Shown: positions 45,101 through 54,801 of the stretch, piece by piece | Layout of the letters: each line of letters starts with the position of its first letter | How positions within the stretch are numbered: position 1 is the stretch's first letter | DNA from: Teratosphaeria epicoccoides | Taxonomy: Eukaryota > Ascomycota > Dothideomycetes > Mycosphaerellales > Teratosphaeriaceae | NCBI GenBank assembly: GCA_021401465.1 | Contig: JADDMT010000030.1 | Coordinates: forward strand, 1-64,000 | Direction: 5' to 3' | DNA length: 64,000 nt | Program-made: the position numbers and the translations under genes | Notes under the pieces: generated by a model | Told to the model about the DNA's origin: nothing | Databases searched by the model: none | What the model saw: only the letters and a program-made list of their open reading frames with translations

Positions 45101-45860
45101 TCGGTGCTACTACGCTAAGAACCAGGATGCCTAGGCCGACGTAATTCCTATGGCGGAATTTGCAGTTAATAACAGCGTGCATGCTGCTATACGCATGTCG
45201 CCATTTCAGATTCTCTATGGCTTTGATCCGGAAATACACCTAGAACCGCCTTGTACGAGTCTTCTGAGGAGAGGGTGCTAGCCGCTACGGAATTAGCGCG
45301 GCGTATGCGCGAGGTACATTCGGTGCTAATAGAACACTAGAAAAAGGCCTCAGAATCCCAGATTAAACATAATAATACCTATGCTAAACCGATGTAGTAT
45401 GTAGTTAGTACGAAGGTGTTACTGTTGACGAAGAATCTCAAGCTGAAACTTCCGAGCAAGAAGATGACGCCAAGGTTCGTCGGACCCTTCCGGATACGCG
45501 ACGCGATAGGCTCGCAGGCGTACCGGCTATTGTTGCTATCGTTGTATCGTGTGCATGACATCTTCTACATATCTCTACTCGAACTATGGGTACAGCGCGA
45601 GGGCGAAGAGCCCGCGGACCTGATGCTAGTAGTAGAAGAGAACGAAGAGTAGGAAGTCGAGGGTATTAAGGACAGTATGCGGCGTAAGGGCGCAACGCAC
45701 TATCTAGTGAAGTAGAAAGGATACCTACCTAAGTACACATAATAGGTTCTGGCTGAAGACTACAAGAACGCTCTAGAAGCTATTCGTGAATTCGAAGAGC
45801 AGAGGAGGCGTGAGCAGGGCTTAAGAAGGTCGATTTGTAGGAAGATAAGGGTTCTAGAGC
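42181..45860 (+). pseudogene. Gypsy A pol with integrase and chromodomain, RIP-inactivated
   Basis: In order: a protease region (about 42240-42660), a linker (PPELEEYADIFDAEA at about 42740), reverse transcriptase with YVVYLDDILVYS at 43287, RNase H (ETDASKFAIAAI near 43760), and the integrase zinc-binding region (HHDDKLAGHFGVEKT near 44557, then CQTCQ). The integrase core follows with DFITDLL near 44770 and LLDRGSVFT near 44957. The position of the catalytic Glu near 45070 reads Lys, explained by TpG to TpA. A frame change lies near 45250. A C-terminal chromodomain follows (HYLVK, TAG, KGYLPKYT at about 45700), which places the element in the chromovirus branch. Dozens of TAG codons are present. 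No 3' LTR follows before repeat C begins. Confidence 0.88.
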
Positions 45861-46011
45861 AGAATTCTTAACACATGTATATAGCGCATAACGCGCGAAG
45901 CGACAACAAGAAGCAAACGCCCTACTCATACATCATTGATGCCTAAAGGCACACCTAGAATAAACCTAAGAAGAACAAGAGACATGCTCGGATTAGCTTC
46001 GTAGCTAATGC

Positions 46012-47508
46012 TTAGCGACTACTAGTTAGGGGCTTCCTGACCGAACCTAAAGCAGGAGAGTCTTTCTTGTTGCGGTCCGCTAGGGACTGCCTACCCGCAC
46101 GGGGTCTACTAAACACCCTGAAGCGACCATGAGTAACAGGGGTAGCAACGCCACGAAGAGAGGCTGGCATCTTCTTCTTTAGTAGGTTGCGAGGGAGCTT
46201 GTCTTCGGAGCCTATAGTAGCCAGAGAACTAGCGACACCCTTACCGCGCCTAGTCGCGACAACTACCTCATCCTTAGCATCAGAAGGCGAAGAGACTCGA
46301 GCGCGCTTGCGGCTGTCGCGCTCGGCCCTCGAGATCATCTTGCGCTTCTTGACACGAGTGTCGACTACATCATTAGACTTAGTGTCTCCCTTAGGCGTAA
46401 CTAGTACGGTAACACTACAGCGCGAAGGGATCACGTTAGGACTAAAGGTATCCTGAACGTCGTCATCCTCCTTATCCTCAAAGATCTAGCCTAGAGGCTT
46501 GTGCCTTAGCGTCTTGACGGACGTAGTGTAGGTCGCAAGCGGGGAAGGCTCGGCTTCCTTGTCGCTAACCTCAATTTCGGCCCTAGCCCTCTTCTTCTTC
46601 TTAGATAGTAGCGTCGAGGCGGCGTAGGCGGCAGCGCTACAATGTGTTAGCTATACGCACGCGACAGGATTCGAGTGAGTAACTTACGGCTTAGTCCTTA
46701 GGACTAGCTTAGAGGCAGGCTGCCTCTCGGTATGGCGCTAGGGCGTAGCCTTAGCGGCAGGAGCGGCGAATTGCTTGATGACCTTCTTGCGGATCATCCG
46801 CGTCTTAAAGTCATTGTCAATAGAGGCAAGGGCCCTGAGTTGCTAACGCTAACAGCTAGTCGGATATTTCTCGACGCTAACGTTAGCCTAGCGGAGAAAG
46901 TCAGCATTTATACTTGGAGGGTACCCGCACTATACGCGTACTATGGCGAAGGTCTTGACCCTAACAGTTAGCACCTTCAAGATCTTCTAGACTAAGTCTG
47001 CGATTAGACCTAGACAAACGTTTTCGCCTGTTAGCAGAGAGTCGAAGCGAACGCTGCTATGAGAACAGTTAGTAGTCGCAGTAAAGCACGAGAGGGCGCC
47101 AAGTAGGTAGGCAAGTGCCTCGCGGTACTTAGCCTGTAGCCTGTTCATAGTCAGAGTGCCTTTAGTAATCCCCTCGTTACGCGTACTCTAGAAGTCATCG
47201 ATGTTATAGCAGAGCTAGTTGTACTCGCCGTACACCTCTTCAGGGAGGTCTTAGCATTTTTGATGCTTGCTATTACAGTTAACATAATTGCGGTAGACAC
47301 TGCCCTCATTAAACCTGCTAACATAGATCTTAGCTACGCTTCGGTTAGTATAAGTTATGTATACCTTGCAGGTAGGGGACGCCTTACTAACATGCGGAGG
47401 AGAGATATGTGTAGCTTGGCTACTAAGGTTGTCAAGGTATTGTCGACACAAGCGACAATTGCGGGCAGAGCGAGTAGCGTCGAACTTAGTCTGTAGCACA
47501 TGAGCCAT
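46012..47508 (-). pseudogene. Repeat C: unclassified repeated gene, 499 codons, RIP-hit
   Basis: From ATG 47508 one frame of 499 codons runs to 46012 without net frameshift and with about ten TAG codons of RIP type. The N-terminus has paired cysteines (NCRLC; later C..KHQKC), which could bind metal. The C-terminal third is basic and nuclear-protein-like (KKRKMISRAERDSRKRARV; NLLKKKMPASLRG). No transposase, reverse transcriptase or known domain was recognised. A second copy lies in opposite orientation at 62512-63930. It may be ORF1 of a transposable element or a duplicated host gene caught by RIP. Its 3' end touches the Gypsy A element. Confidence 0.6.
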
Positions 47509-47663
47509 TATAGCTAAGACAGGTTAATTGATCTTAATTGATTGATTAAAGAAGAAGGAGCTCTAGTACGGACCCGTAGATATAGCGAGGCGCAAGCTAA
47601 GCGAAGTAGGAGCGGAGGTTAATGTTAGTGTCTTAGAACAGGAAAGTTTAGGAAGCGACGAGG

Positions 47664-47671
47664 TTTTTATA
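47664..47671 (-). promoter_or_regulatory. TATA box of repeat C copy 1
   Basis: The minus strand reads GGTATAAAAACCTCGTCGC about 155 bp before ATG 47508. The same sequence, at the same distance, is kept in copy 2 at 62349. Conservation between two RIP-diverged copies supports function before inactivation. Confidence 0.5.
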
Positions 47672-48150
47672 CCCTCTGACAGCCCCCCTATTGCCTACTG
47701 CAACCGTTAAGCTAGTAACTCGAACTACATGCGCAGAGTACCTACCTTTAGTTAACTTACAAGGGGACCGAATAATGCAATAATAGATAACGCGGCTGTC
47801 ACGCATGTGCGCTGACTACACTCGTGCTAGCCTACTAGCATGGAAATGTGGCGAGGCCCGCGCTAGGAGCGCGCTCCTGCCATTTCGAGCAGCGCGCGCA
47901 GAGCGTCCGCGTACTTTCCTACTACCCTGAGGTTCTGCGACACGTTCTTCACAGTCACGACTAAATAGGGACAGCCAAGCTACTTGGCGAGGCCGGCGCG
48001 CATGCTCGCCCTATAATTTCAAGGATTAACTGAAGTACGTACTCGTGGTTTCCTGATATCTTGATCTGCATGTAAAGCGAAGGTGTTACGAAGCCGCCTA
48101 ACATGTGACGGATTAAAACCCGCCCAAGTTAGCAGCCTCCGCCCTGTACT
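47672..48150 (-). repeat. Upstream part of repeat C copy 1
   Basis: It matches 62041-62348 in reverse orientation. It carries about 155 bp (roughly 47740-47900) that is absent from copy 2, bounded on both sides by ACTCTGCGC-like words. Homology ends near 48150, so the repeat extends at least about 600 bp upstream of its ATG. No LTR or terminal inverted repeat was recognised. Confidence 0.7.
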
Positions 48151-48238
48151 CCTTTACTAGCGCCCTGTACTATCGCGCATTCGCTAGTCCCGAGATTCTT
48201 TCAGCCTTTCATTCAATTCTCCTACATTCCTTTTGTCT

Positions 48239-48801
48239 CTAAGGAGTGCTAGTGTTGCCGACTGACGCCGTCCGGGCCACATGGTCGACGTCTCTGCTCG
48301 GATGAATGACTTGTGGTCTGCTGAGATTGTGCCCTAGCTGCGCAGCCCTGCGTCCAGGCCCTCGCGGCGTCCGCTGCATCTCCCTATGCGCCGTCCGCTT
48401 CAAGCTTCGAGTGGTCGGCGGCGGTAGAACGGCAATCCTGTGGTCCTCTTCCTCGTCTTCCGTTACAGACTCATGCGCTGAAGTCTCGCAGCTTGTGTGG
48501 CCGAGGCTGATTTTGTCGTTAAGGAGTTCGACCAAGGTCTGCTCCTTGTCCGACGCTAGGTCCGTGACGTTATGTGTGACCTGGATAGAGCGTACGCGCA
48601 GCGTTGTGAGCGATTGGAGATCGAAGCCTAGAATGCCCTTGATTCTTGGCGCAATTGGAAATGTAGCGTGATTCGTCTTGCGGATTGACCATTCAGAATG
48701 AGGTCTAGTGCTTGCGCAGTCCTATACCAGGGACTGCCGTGCTCGATCTGGACGGAAAGGCTGGGAATTTTTGATGAATCCTCCGTGATCGTGAGGGACA
48801 T
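48239..48801 (-). CDS. Hypothetical protein, two exons, 166 aa
   Basis: Exon 1 is 48801-48690 and exon 2 is 48627-48239. The 62-bp phase-1 intron has a GTCAAT donor and an ATTCTAG acceptor. Splicing joins two well-coding frames in phase and removes a stop. The N-terminal 80 residues look folded (LSVQIEHGSPWYRTAQALDL, then LQSLTTLRVRSIQVTHNVTD). An acidic patch (ESVTEDEEEDH) and a basic, disordered tail follow. No family recognised. It sits about 90 bp from RIP-mutated repeat C yet shows no RIP-type stops, so the boundary is sharp. Confidence 0.55.
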
Positions 48802-49897
48802 TTGTTTCTGATCATCGTCTCGGCGACCGCCTCATGATACTGCAGCGTACGCCCACGCTTCAATGATGTTTCGTGTGGGAGCGAATGCGTGCATGTGGAT
48901 GTAATGCCTATTGCGATGCGACGCCCTCCGCCGACACCTCCCGCGAAGCGAGAACGGGCGTCTTGTCCGCATCAACGACTACAAAGCTGCCACCCATCAT
49001 GATCACATCGAGGAGCAGACCCTCGAAAGAGCGTGCATACGACCAGAGTCGACGGTGGAGATGTAAGCAGGAGCCGGAGCGTGAGATGATGGACTCCTCT
49101 GCCCAACATGCCGCACCTCTTTCAAGATCAGGCCGCCTGCGCGAGAGCGCTATTGCCAGGGCAGCACCGCAAGAGGCGGCAGCGCGAGACAATGGGGTGG
49201 GCGCAAGACGGACGCAATGGAACATACATTTTGGCCCCTCCCGCCCGAGATGTCCGCCTGTAAATTGCGCACAGTCCAGGTCGCGAATGAAATTTTCGTT
49301 CGCGACCTGGATCGTGCGCGTAGCAGGCTCTTCGCACTCTGCCTGAGCGCAACCGGAGCACAATCTATTCCACCGCTACCGCCTACTTCAGAGTCAGGAA
49401 GAAGGAGGACAGACAAGGTGTTCGCATTGTCGCCCGGATCTGCGTCAATCGAGCCCAATGGTGACCAGAGATCAACAAGCTGAGCCTGTCGCATCAGACA
49501 ACTGACAGCCTCGCCGACACCTGCAGATCCAGGCGTCTAAGCAACAAAGCCTGCCATCTCTCCAACGAAGGAGACGGCGACTAGCTCCATGAGTCGAGCA
49601 ATTGGGCTGATCCTGATCCGTATTCAACCACTTGCCTACCGTCTGAATAACATCATAATGAGTGCGAACCCCCTCAGCTGATGATGCAATGGAGCCAAGC
49701 CAATAACAAGAAATGTCATTCCGGCGAACATGAAGAAGTCTGATTTCGATGTACCGCCACAAACATCACAGGCCGTTCGATCTGAAGGTGCCAGCAAGCC
49801 AGAAAAGCTGCCACGAATGCAATGTCAACCGACGGCTTGGACGAATGCCAAGGAAAGCACCAAGTAAACAGAAGAAAACGCCGTCTGATCACTCCGC
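48802..49897. other. Intergenic region with hairpin, no firm gene
   Basis: Overlapping frames on both strands (for example 48908-49363 minus, 48873-49346 plus) have mixed coding character. A possible plus-strand intron GTAAGC...TTTCAAG lies at 49063-49126. I could not assemble a convincing gene on either strand, and the long hairpin at 49267-49319 lies inside the candidates. Confidence 0.4.
49267..49319. repeat. 53-bp hairpin, 26-bp arms
   Basis: The left arm GCGCACAGTCCAGGTCGCGA continues to AATGAAA. The right arm TTTTCGTTCGCGACCTGG continues to ATCGTGCGC. The arms pair with two or three mismatches and almost no loop. The centre and the outer GTGCGCG word resemble the palindrome at 19265-19312. 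Confidence 0.85.
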
Positions 49898-50986
49898 TCA
49901 AACTTCAAGGATTCCATCCTCACCATCAGCCTTGTCCTCATACTCCTCGGAGACAAACAGACCCTCGTCATCCTCGACCTTCAGCGGCGCGACAGTAGCA
50001 GTCGCAGCCTCTCCGACGCACGCATCAGCCTCATGACCGATCATCCCCATCATCTCCGTAGCCTGAGCTTGTCCACCACTGGCGTCCGACCCATGGCCGC
50101 TGCCCTTCATGTGTTCGTACAAGTTGCGACAGAACGGGCTGAGCCAAGCCATCTCCTCGACCACATTATGCAAGCGGTGCAGCTCCGAGTAGAGAGCCAT
50201 AATTTGTTGCTGGCATGTGGCGAGCTCGGTCTGAAGCGCAGCAATCGTGTCGTTCCTGTCCTCGTTGCTGGTGGTGAGGACCGATGACTGAGTCATCTTC
50301 TTCTGCGGAGCGGAGATGGTGATAGTCGATGACTGAGAGGTCTTGTTCAGAGTGCCGGTGGTGGTGACGGTTGCTGCCTGTGGGATTCTGTGCTCGGCGG
50401 TGGCGGACGTAATCTTAGTCTTCGCCGCCACTTTCGCTGCGCGGCCGGCCTCTTCATCTGACCTTGTGCTGCCGTCCTTGCAGCCGGCCAACTCCTTCGA
50501 TAACACTTCCTGCTCGATATGACTCACGCAAGCCTTGACCGTCTTCGAAGGACTGAACCCTGCCGCTTCACCTTCCTTGAACTTGACTCTCTTGCGCACC
50601 CAGGCTAGGCAATTAGTCGCGGTACGATGGAGATCGTCGTCGGTGTGCCAATCGAGGGTAACTGAGAGTGAGAGATACAAGGTCAGCATGAGTTGGGGTT
50701 TCAGGAGAGGAGAAATGAGGCTCGGAGAGGAGAAACGAGGCTCGTAAGTATGCGATCAAACAACCAGCTCGCCATGAAGTGCGTTTTAGATGGCTTGGGT
50801 GAGATCGTTGTCAATCAAGGCGAGCGTCATTGTAACTGCTACGATGGAGTCATTGATAGGCCTTTACCCATCACACTGCTTACCGAGGAGGTCTGCGAGT
50901 TCCTTGCCGGTGGCTTCGCCGAGTTGAGCGACACCGAGGCTGTCGAAGTATGCTTGAATGACTTTGAGATCGTACTTCTTCGGCAT
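49898..50986 (-). CDS. Hypothetical coiled-coil protein, two exons, 288 aa
   Basis: Exon 1 is 50986-50884 (ATG 50986) and exon 2 is 50661-49898. The 222-bp phase-1 intron has a GTAAGC donor and a CTCTCAG acceptor; it is long for this genome. Spliced, the first 60 residues form a compact helical module (YDLKVIQAYFDSLG, then VTLDWHTDDDLHRTA and LAWVRKRVKF). It resembles a segment of the 687-residue protein at 29252-31366. The middle is Ser/Thr/Ala-rich. A coiled coil lies at about residues 169-205 (IAALQTELATCQQQIMALYS). The C-terminus is acidic. The module may bind DNA or protein (inference); no named family recognised. Confidence 0.68.
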
Positions 50987-51483
50987 GGTGGCGGTAGTGT
51001 TTGGCAGAGTATGTAGTGTCTGTGTATGTAGAAGGGCTGGAGAGTAACGCACGTCGGACTAGAAAACAATCGTCGTGATGGAATTTGACAGTCAGTCAGT
51101 GTTAGATTAGGACTTTGCTAGAACGTAGTCCAGATGTTGAATGAAAGGACGATGTAAAAGCTCGATGGAATACCACGGCGCACGAATGGGTGACATATGC
51201 GGCCAGAAACGGAAGGCTGAAATACTCCGGACGACAAACAGAATTGTGAGTACAAGACTCTAGGTCGACATTCTACGCTCGTTCCAGGTTGTCGCCGGAC
51301 ATCGCATGCATGAGGACAAGCCGCCATCTAGGCGCAGTTCGGACACCGCTCTCTCATCTCCGCCGGACGGCAACCTGCGTGTCTCCGCTGTCGAATTCGT
51401 CTTCCGTGCAGCACATCGCAAGCGACCTCCCTGTAACGCCTGTCTCAAGATCCGTTAGCCGTTAGACAACCACAAACAAACCT
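50987..51483. other. Upstream region of the coiled-coil gene and island edge
   Basis: No supported gene. Composition is still normal. RIP-type sequence begins with the tandem repeat at 51484. Confidence 0.45.
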
Positions 51484-52088
51484 AAACGTTTTGCCCTGGT
51501 ATCGTAAAGCCTCTGCGAATGTTGATTCATTAATAGCGTGCGTCGGTGTCTAAGGGCCTTCTCGGTTCGCTAATCGCGGCGTCAATCGCAAGGCCGCGAT
51601 GTCAAAATCTTTCGAACGGCTGCTCCTTACGACAGCGCGACTAAACATAACCGTACATAGTAGTAGCCTGCTTACATGCCTCTAAGTAGCAAACTAAGCT
51701 ACTTCTAGCAGGATTTTAGTCTGTGACTCTATAGTAACATGTTAGCTTTTTTGTGCTAGGACTATTAGATCCTCTTTTATATAATATAAACGTTTTTCTC
51801 TAGTATCCTAAAGCCTCTAAAAATGTTAATTCCTTAATAGTAGGCATAGTATTTAAGTGCCTTCTTAGTTTGCTAATTATGGCATTAATTACAAGGCTAT
51901 AATGTCAAAATCTTTTAAATAGCTACTACTTATAATAGCGTAACTAAATATAACTATACATAGTAGTAGCCTACTTCTATGCCTCTAAGTAGTAAACTAA
52001 GGTACTTCTAGCAGGATTTTAGTCTATGACTCTATAGTAACATATAAGCTTTTTTATACTAAGACTATTAGATCTTCTTTTATATAAT
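51484..52088 (+). repeat. Tandem duplication of about 305 bp with very unequal mutation of the two copies
   Basis: Copy 1 is 51484-51788 and copy 2 is 51789-52088. Copy 1 keeps CpG-rich blocks (TAATCGCGGCGTCAATCGCA). Copy 2 has the same block as TAATTATGGCATTAATTACA. Both start AACGTTTT and contain GCCTCTAAGTAG and TAGCAGGATTTTAGTCT. Part of the unit (GGGCCTTCTCGGTTCGCTAA) resembles the candidate left end of the Harbinger-like element at 37267. Confidence 0.88.
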
Positions 52089-52351
52089 AGCTATCCTTAT
52101 ATCTAATCTTTTAGTACTAATAATACTATTATTAACAGCTATTTTAGTACTTAAAGTACTTAAAGTAGCTAAGGTTCTAGATATCCTAACTATATCTTAT
52201 ACTATACTAGTAATAGCTTTCTCTATCTTACTATTATATTACAAAATTCTATCTACTTTACTATGATTATACTATATAGAGTATTCTTACTAAAGCTAGT
52301 AAGCTTAATTAGAAGATACTTCTTTTCTAAGGTTAAATATTAAACTCTTGC
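52089..52351. other. AT-rich degenerate DNA
   Basis: Almost free of CpG, CpA and TpG, with no readable gene. It is probably heavily mutated repeat DNA between the tandem duplication and an old LTR. Confidence 0.5.
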
Positions 52352-53187
52352 TAATATAGTTAATACTAGGAGGCTATAGGAGCTACATAGGCTCTAATGC
52401 CTACTCTTAGCATGTATAGATCCTACTATATAGTAAGGGGTCCTTTATATATACGTTAGCTTATATGTTATCTAAGTAGGATTAAGGCCTAACCTAGGAT
52501 TCTCCTATGTTACTTACCTTATAGTATCTCTATAGGGGTTTCCTCTATAGTACCCCTATAGGGATTAGGCTTAGACATGCTTTCCTAATTAAGAGGCGTT
52601 AGGTGTTATAAGTACCTTTAGCGCTATCTCTATAATAAGTAGAAAGTAGCACTATCTTATACCTACTAAAAGGTTAGGTTACTCTGTCATAGTACAAGAT
52701 ATTTTTATTATTATATAGTACTTATATCTATAGTAGTTCTACTTTCTCTCTCCTACTTTATAGTCTGTTAGGGAATACTATAATATGTCTAGAGTACCCT
52801 AAGCTTATAACAAATACATAGTAAGTATTATCTTAAGTGCCTATAATAGCAAAGCTAGTCTAAGTAACTAACTTGTAGGAATATCCCCTACAAATAACAC
52901 TATATGAAACGACAGCTCTACTAGAGGCTAATTGTATAGCAGACAAGGTAATAGATCCCCTATATAGGGGTAATAACTAACTCTAACTATTAACCTAGCC
53001 CTTATAGCTATGATTTTTAACTAGGTTGCAAACTACCTTATAGACTATTACTATAGCTATACCCCTCCTAGTAGCGATAACAGCAAGAATAACAAAGACG
53101 TCGCTATAAGCAATACTAATAGACTAGCTAATAAAGAAGAAATCAAGCGTAATTTCACGCTAAGGACCTATAAGTTTAGTATACTAG
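52352..53187 (+). mobile_element. Old Gypsy A fragment: LTR plus gag start
   Basis: 52352-52816 aligns with the LTR at 40499-40939. 52817-53187 aligns with the leader and first part of gag up to about 41280, where it is cut. This copy has lost most CpG as well as CpA/TpG sites, so it is more degraded than the other family A copies. It is interrupted by the Gypsy B LTR fragment at 53193. Confidence 0.8.
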
Positions 53188-53192
53188 TAGGT

Positions 53193-53591
53193 TGTCATAA
53201 AGGTCATAAGTTACAAGCACTATAGCATAAGTCATAACATATGCAGGGAAGAAAGGATCTGTCATGTAAGGACAGACACCTAGATCTATAGGGTTAGTCT
53301 ACAGATCTACAGGCTTATATAGGAGAAAGGATCTGTCACATGAGGACAGACACCTAGATCTGTAGGGTTAGTCTATAGATCTATAGACATAGGTCTAATA
53401 GGTCTGTTAACAGATCTAGCAGAACTGCCCTATCTCTCTAGTATATAGGGATAGCTCTAGGACAGGTAGTTAGGAGCTTCGTGCTTAATTCTAGTTAGTT
53501 ACAAGGTTAATTGCTATTGTCGATATTCTTTACTACTCTGCAAGTCTAACACCTGATCCCCTTCCTGCTATTAGTACCTACCCTTATGACA
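53193..53591 (+). repeat. Gypsy B LTR, variant or incomplete copy
   Basis: Shares most of its length with 54361-54801 and 60840-61281, including GAAAGGATCTGTCA and GGGTTAGTCTACAGATCTA repeated twice internally, and ends TACCCTTATGACA. The first 80 bp differ from the other two copies. Confidence 0.8.
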
Positions 53592-54360
53592 TTTTAAGCA
53601 CTACTCCTAAGGAAGTATCAGGGGACTCGTCAAGCACTTAACATACGCCTATGCTAAGTAGTTCCTTAGCTATTAGTTCGACCTCTAGCGACAATAGTTA
53701 ACTGACACCATGAGAACAAGTTGCCGCTATACCTTAAATTACTTAGTAGCTTGAATCCATTTACCTTAGCGAGATAGCTCTAGCATCTGTCGCAGGTTCG
53801 ACTACTAGAAATAGACATAGTAATAACAGCTTTAAGATAGGAAGCCCTATAGAGTTTACAGGATAATGATCTCAAGTTAAGATGTTTATCCTCTAATGCT
53901 AGTTAGCATTTAACGTAGATACGGAATAGTTTACGACACATTATAAGCGAATGATGTATATTATCTCTTACCTAAAGGGACTAGCGTTCGAGTTTATCTA
54001 GCCTTACCTATCAGATTATCTGGATCACGTTAGTAGCGTTAAAGCTAGGAAGACAACAACTAGGGAGATTCTTAACTTAGACAAGTCCTTGTTTAAGGCG
54101 TTACGCGAAGCCTTTAGGCTTAGCAACGAACAACAAGAGGCTAAGAGAGCTCTCCTAGGAATCTAGCAGAAGGGTTCTGCTATTAAGTACTATGCGGACT
54201 TTTAGACCCTCTCTGCTCAAGTCGACTAGAATGATAATGCTTTAGCTACTTAGTTCTATTAGGGACTAAAAGAGACAGTTAAAGACGAAATTGCCTAGGG
54301 AGATTAATTAACGACATTCAAGGAAATAAGCGATCTCGCGATTAGGATCGATAATTGCAT
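53592..54360 (+). pseudogene. Gypsy B gag fragment
   Basis: A duplicate of 54802-55575, collinear and about 90% alike by eye, with RIP-type differences. It reads into the gag helical region (LKGLAFEFI; KARKTTTREILNLDKSLF) and is cut at 54360, where the complete element B begins. So the left piece is a truncated neighbour, not part of the same element. Confidence 0.8.
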
Positions 54361-54801
54361 TGTCATGAGTGTTAGGAGTACTATAGGTTTCAGGATCATG
54401 AGGGTCCTAAGTGCTATGAGTTATAGGCATAGTCATAGGAGAAAGGATCTGTCACGTAAGGATAGATCCCCGGATCTGTAGGGTTAGTCTACAGATCTAT
54501 AGGCCTATAGGGGAGAAGGGATCTGTCACGGGATAACAGACTCTCAGATCTGTAGGGTTAGTCTACAGATCTACAGACACGGATCTATTAGGTCTATTAA
54601 CAGATCTAACAGAGCTACTCTGTCTCTCTAGTATATAGGGATAGCTTTAGGATAGGTAGTTAGGAGCTTCGTGCTCAATTTAATTCCCTTTCCCTAGGGG
54701 ATAGTTAATTACAAGGACAATTACTATTGTCGATATTCTTTATAGCTCTATGAGTCTAATACCTAGTTACCTTCCTACTATTGGCACCTACCCTTATGAC
54801 A
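54361..54801 (+). repeat. Gypsy B 5' LTR, 441 bp
   Basis: Begins TGTCATGAGTGTTAGGAGTA and ends CCTACCCTTATGACA. It matches 60840-61281 over its full length. It contains two internal copies of a 70-80 bp block with GAAAGGATCTGTCACG and AGATCTGTAGGGTTAGTCTA. No matching target-site duplication was found (TGCAT before, TAGGT after). Confidence 0.88.

Noticed and set aside
48908..49363. Minus-strand frame of 151 codons with a GLLLDVIMMGGSFVVVDAD segment
   Set aside because: The frame runs through the long hairpin and competes with coding-like frames on the other strand; no splice model was convincing, so it is left as intergenic.
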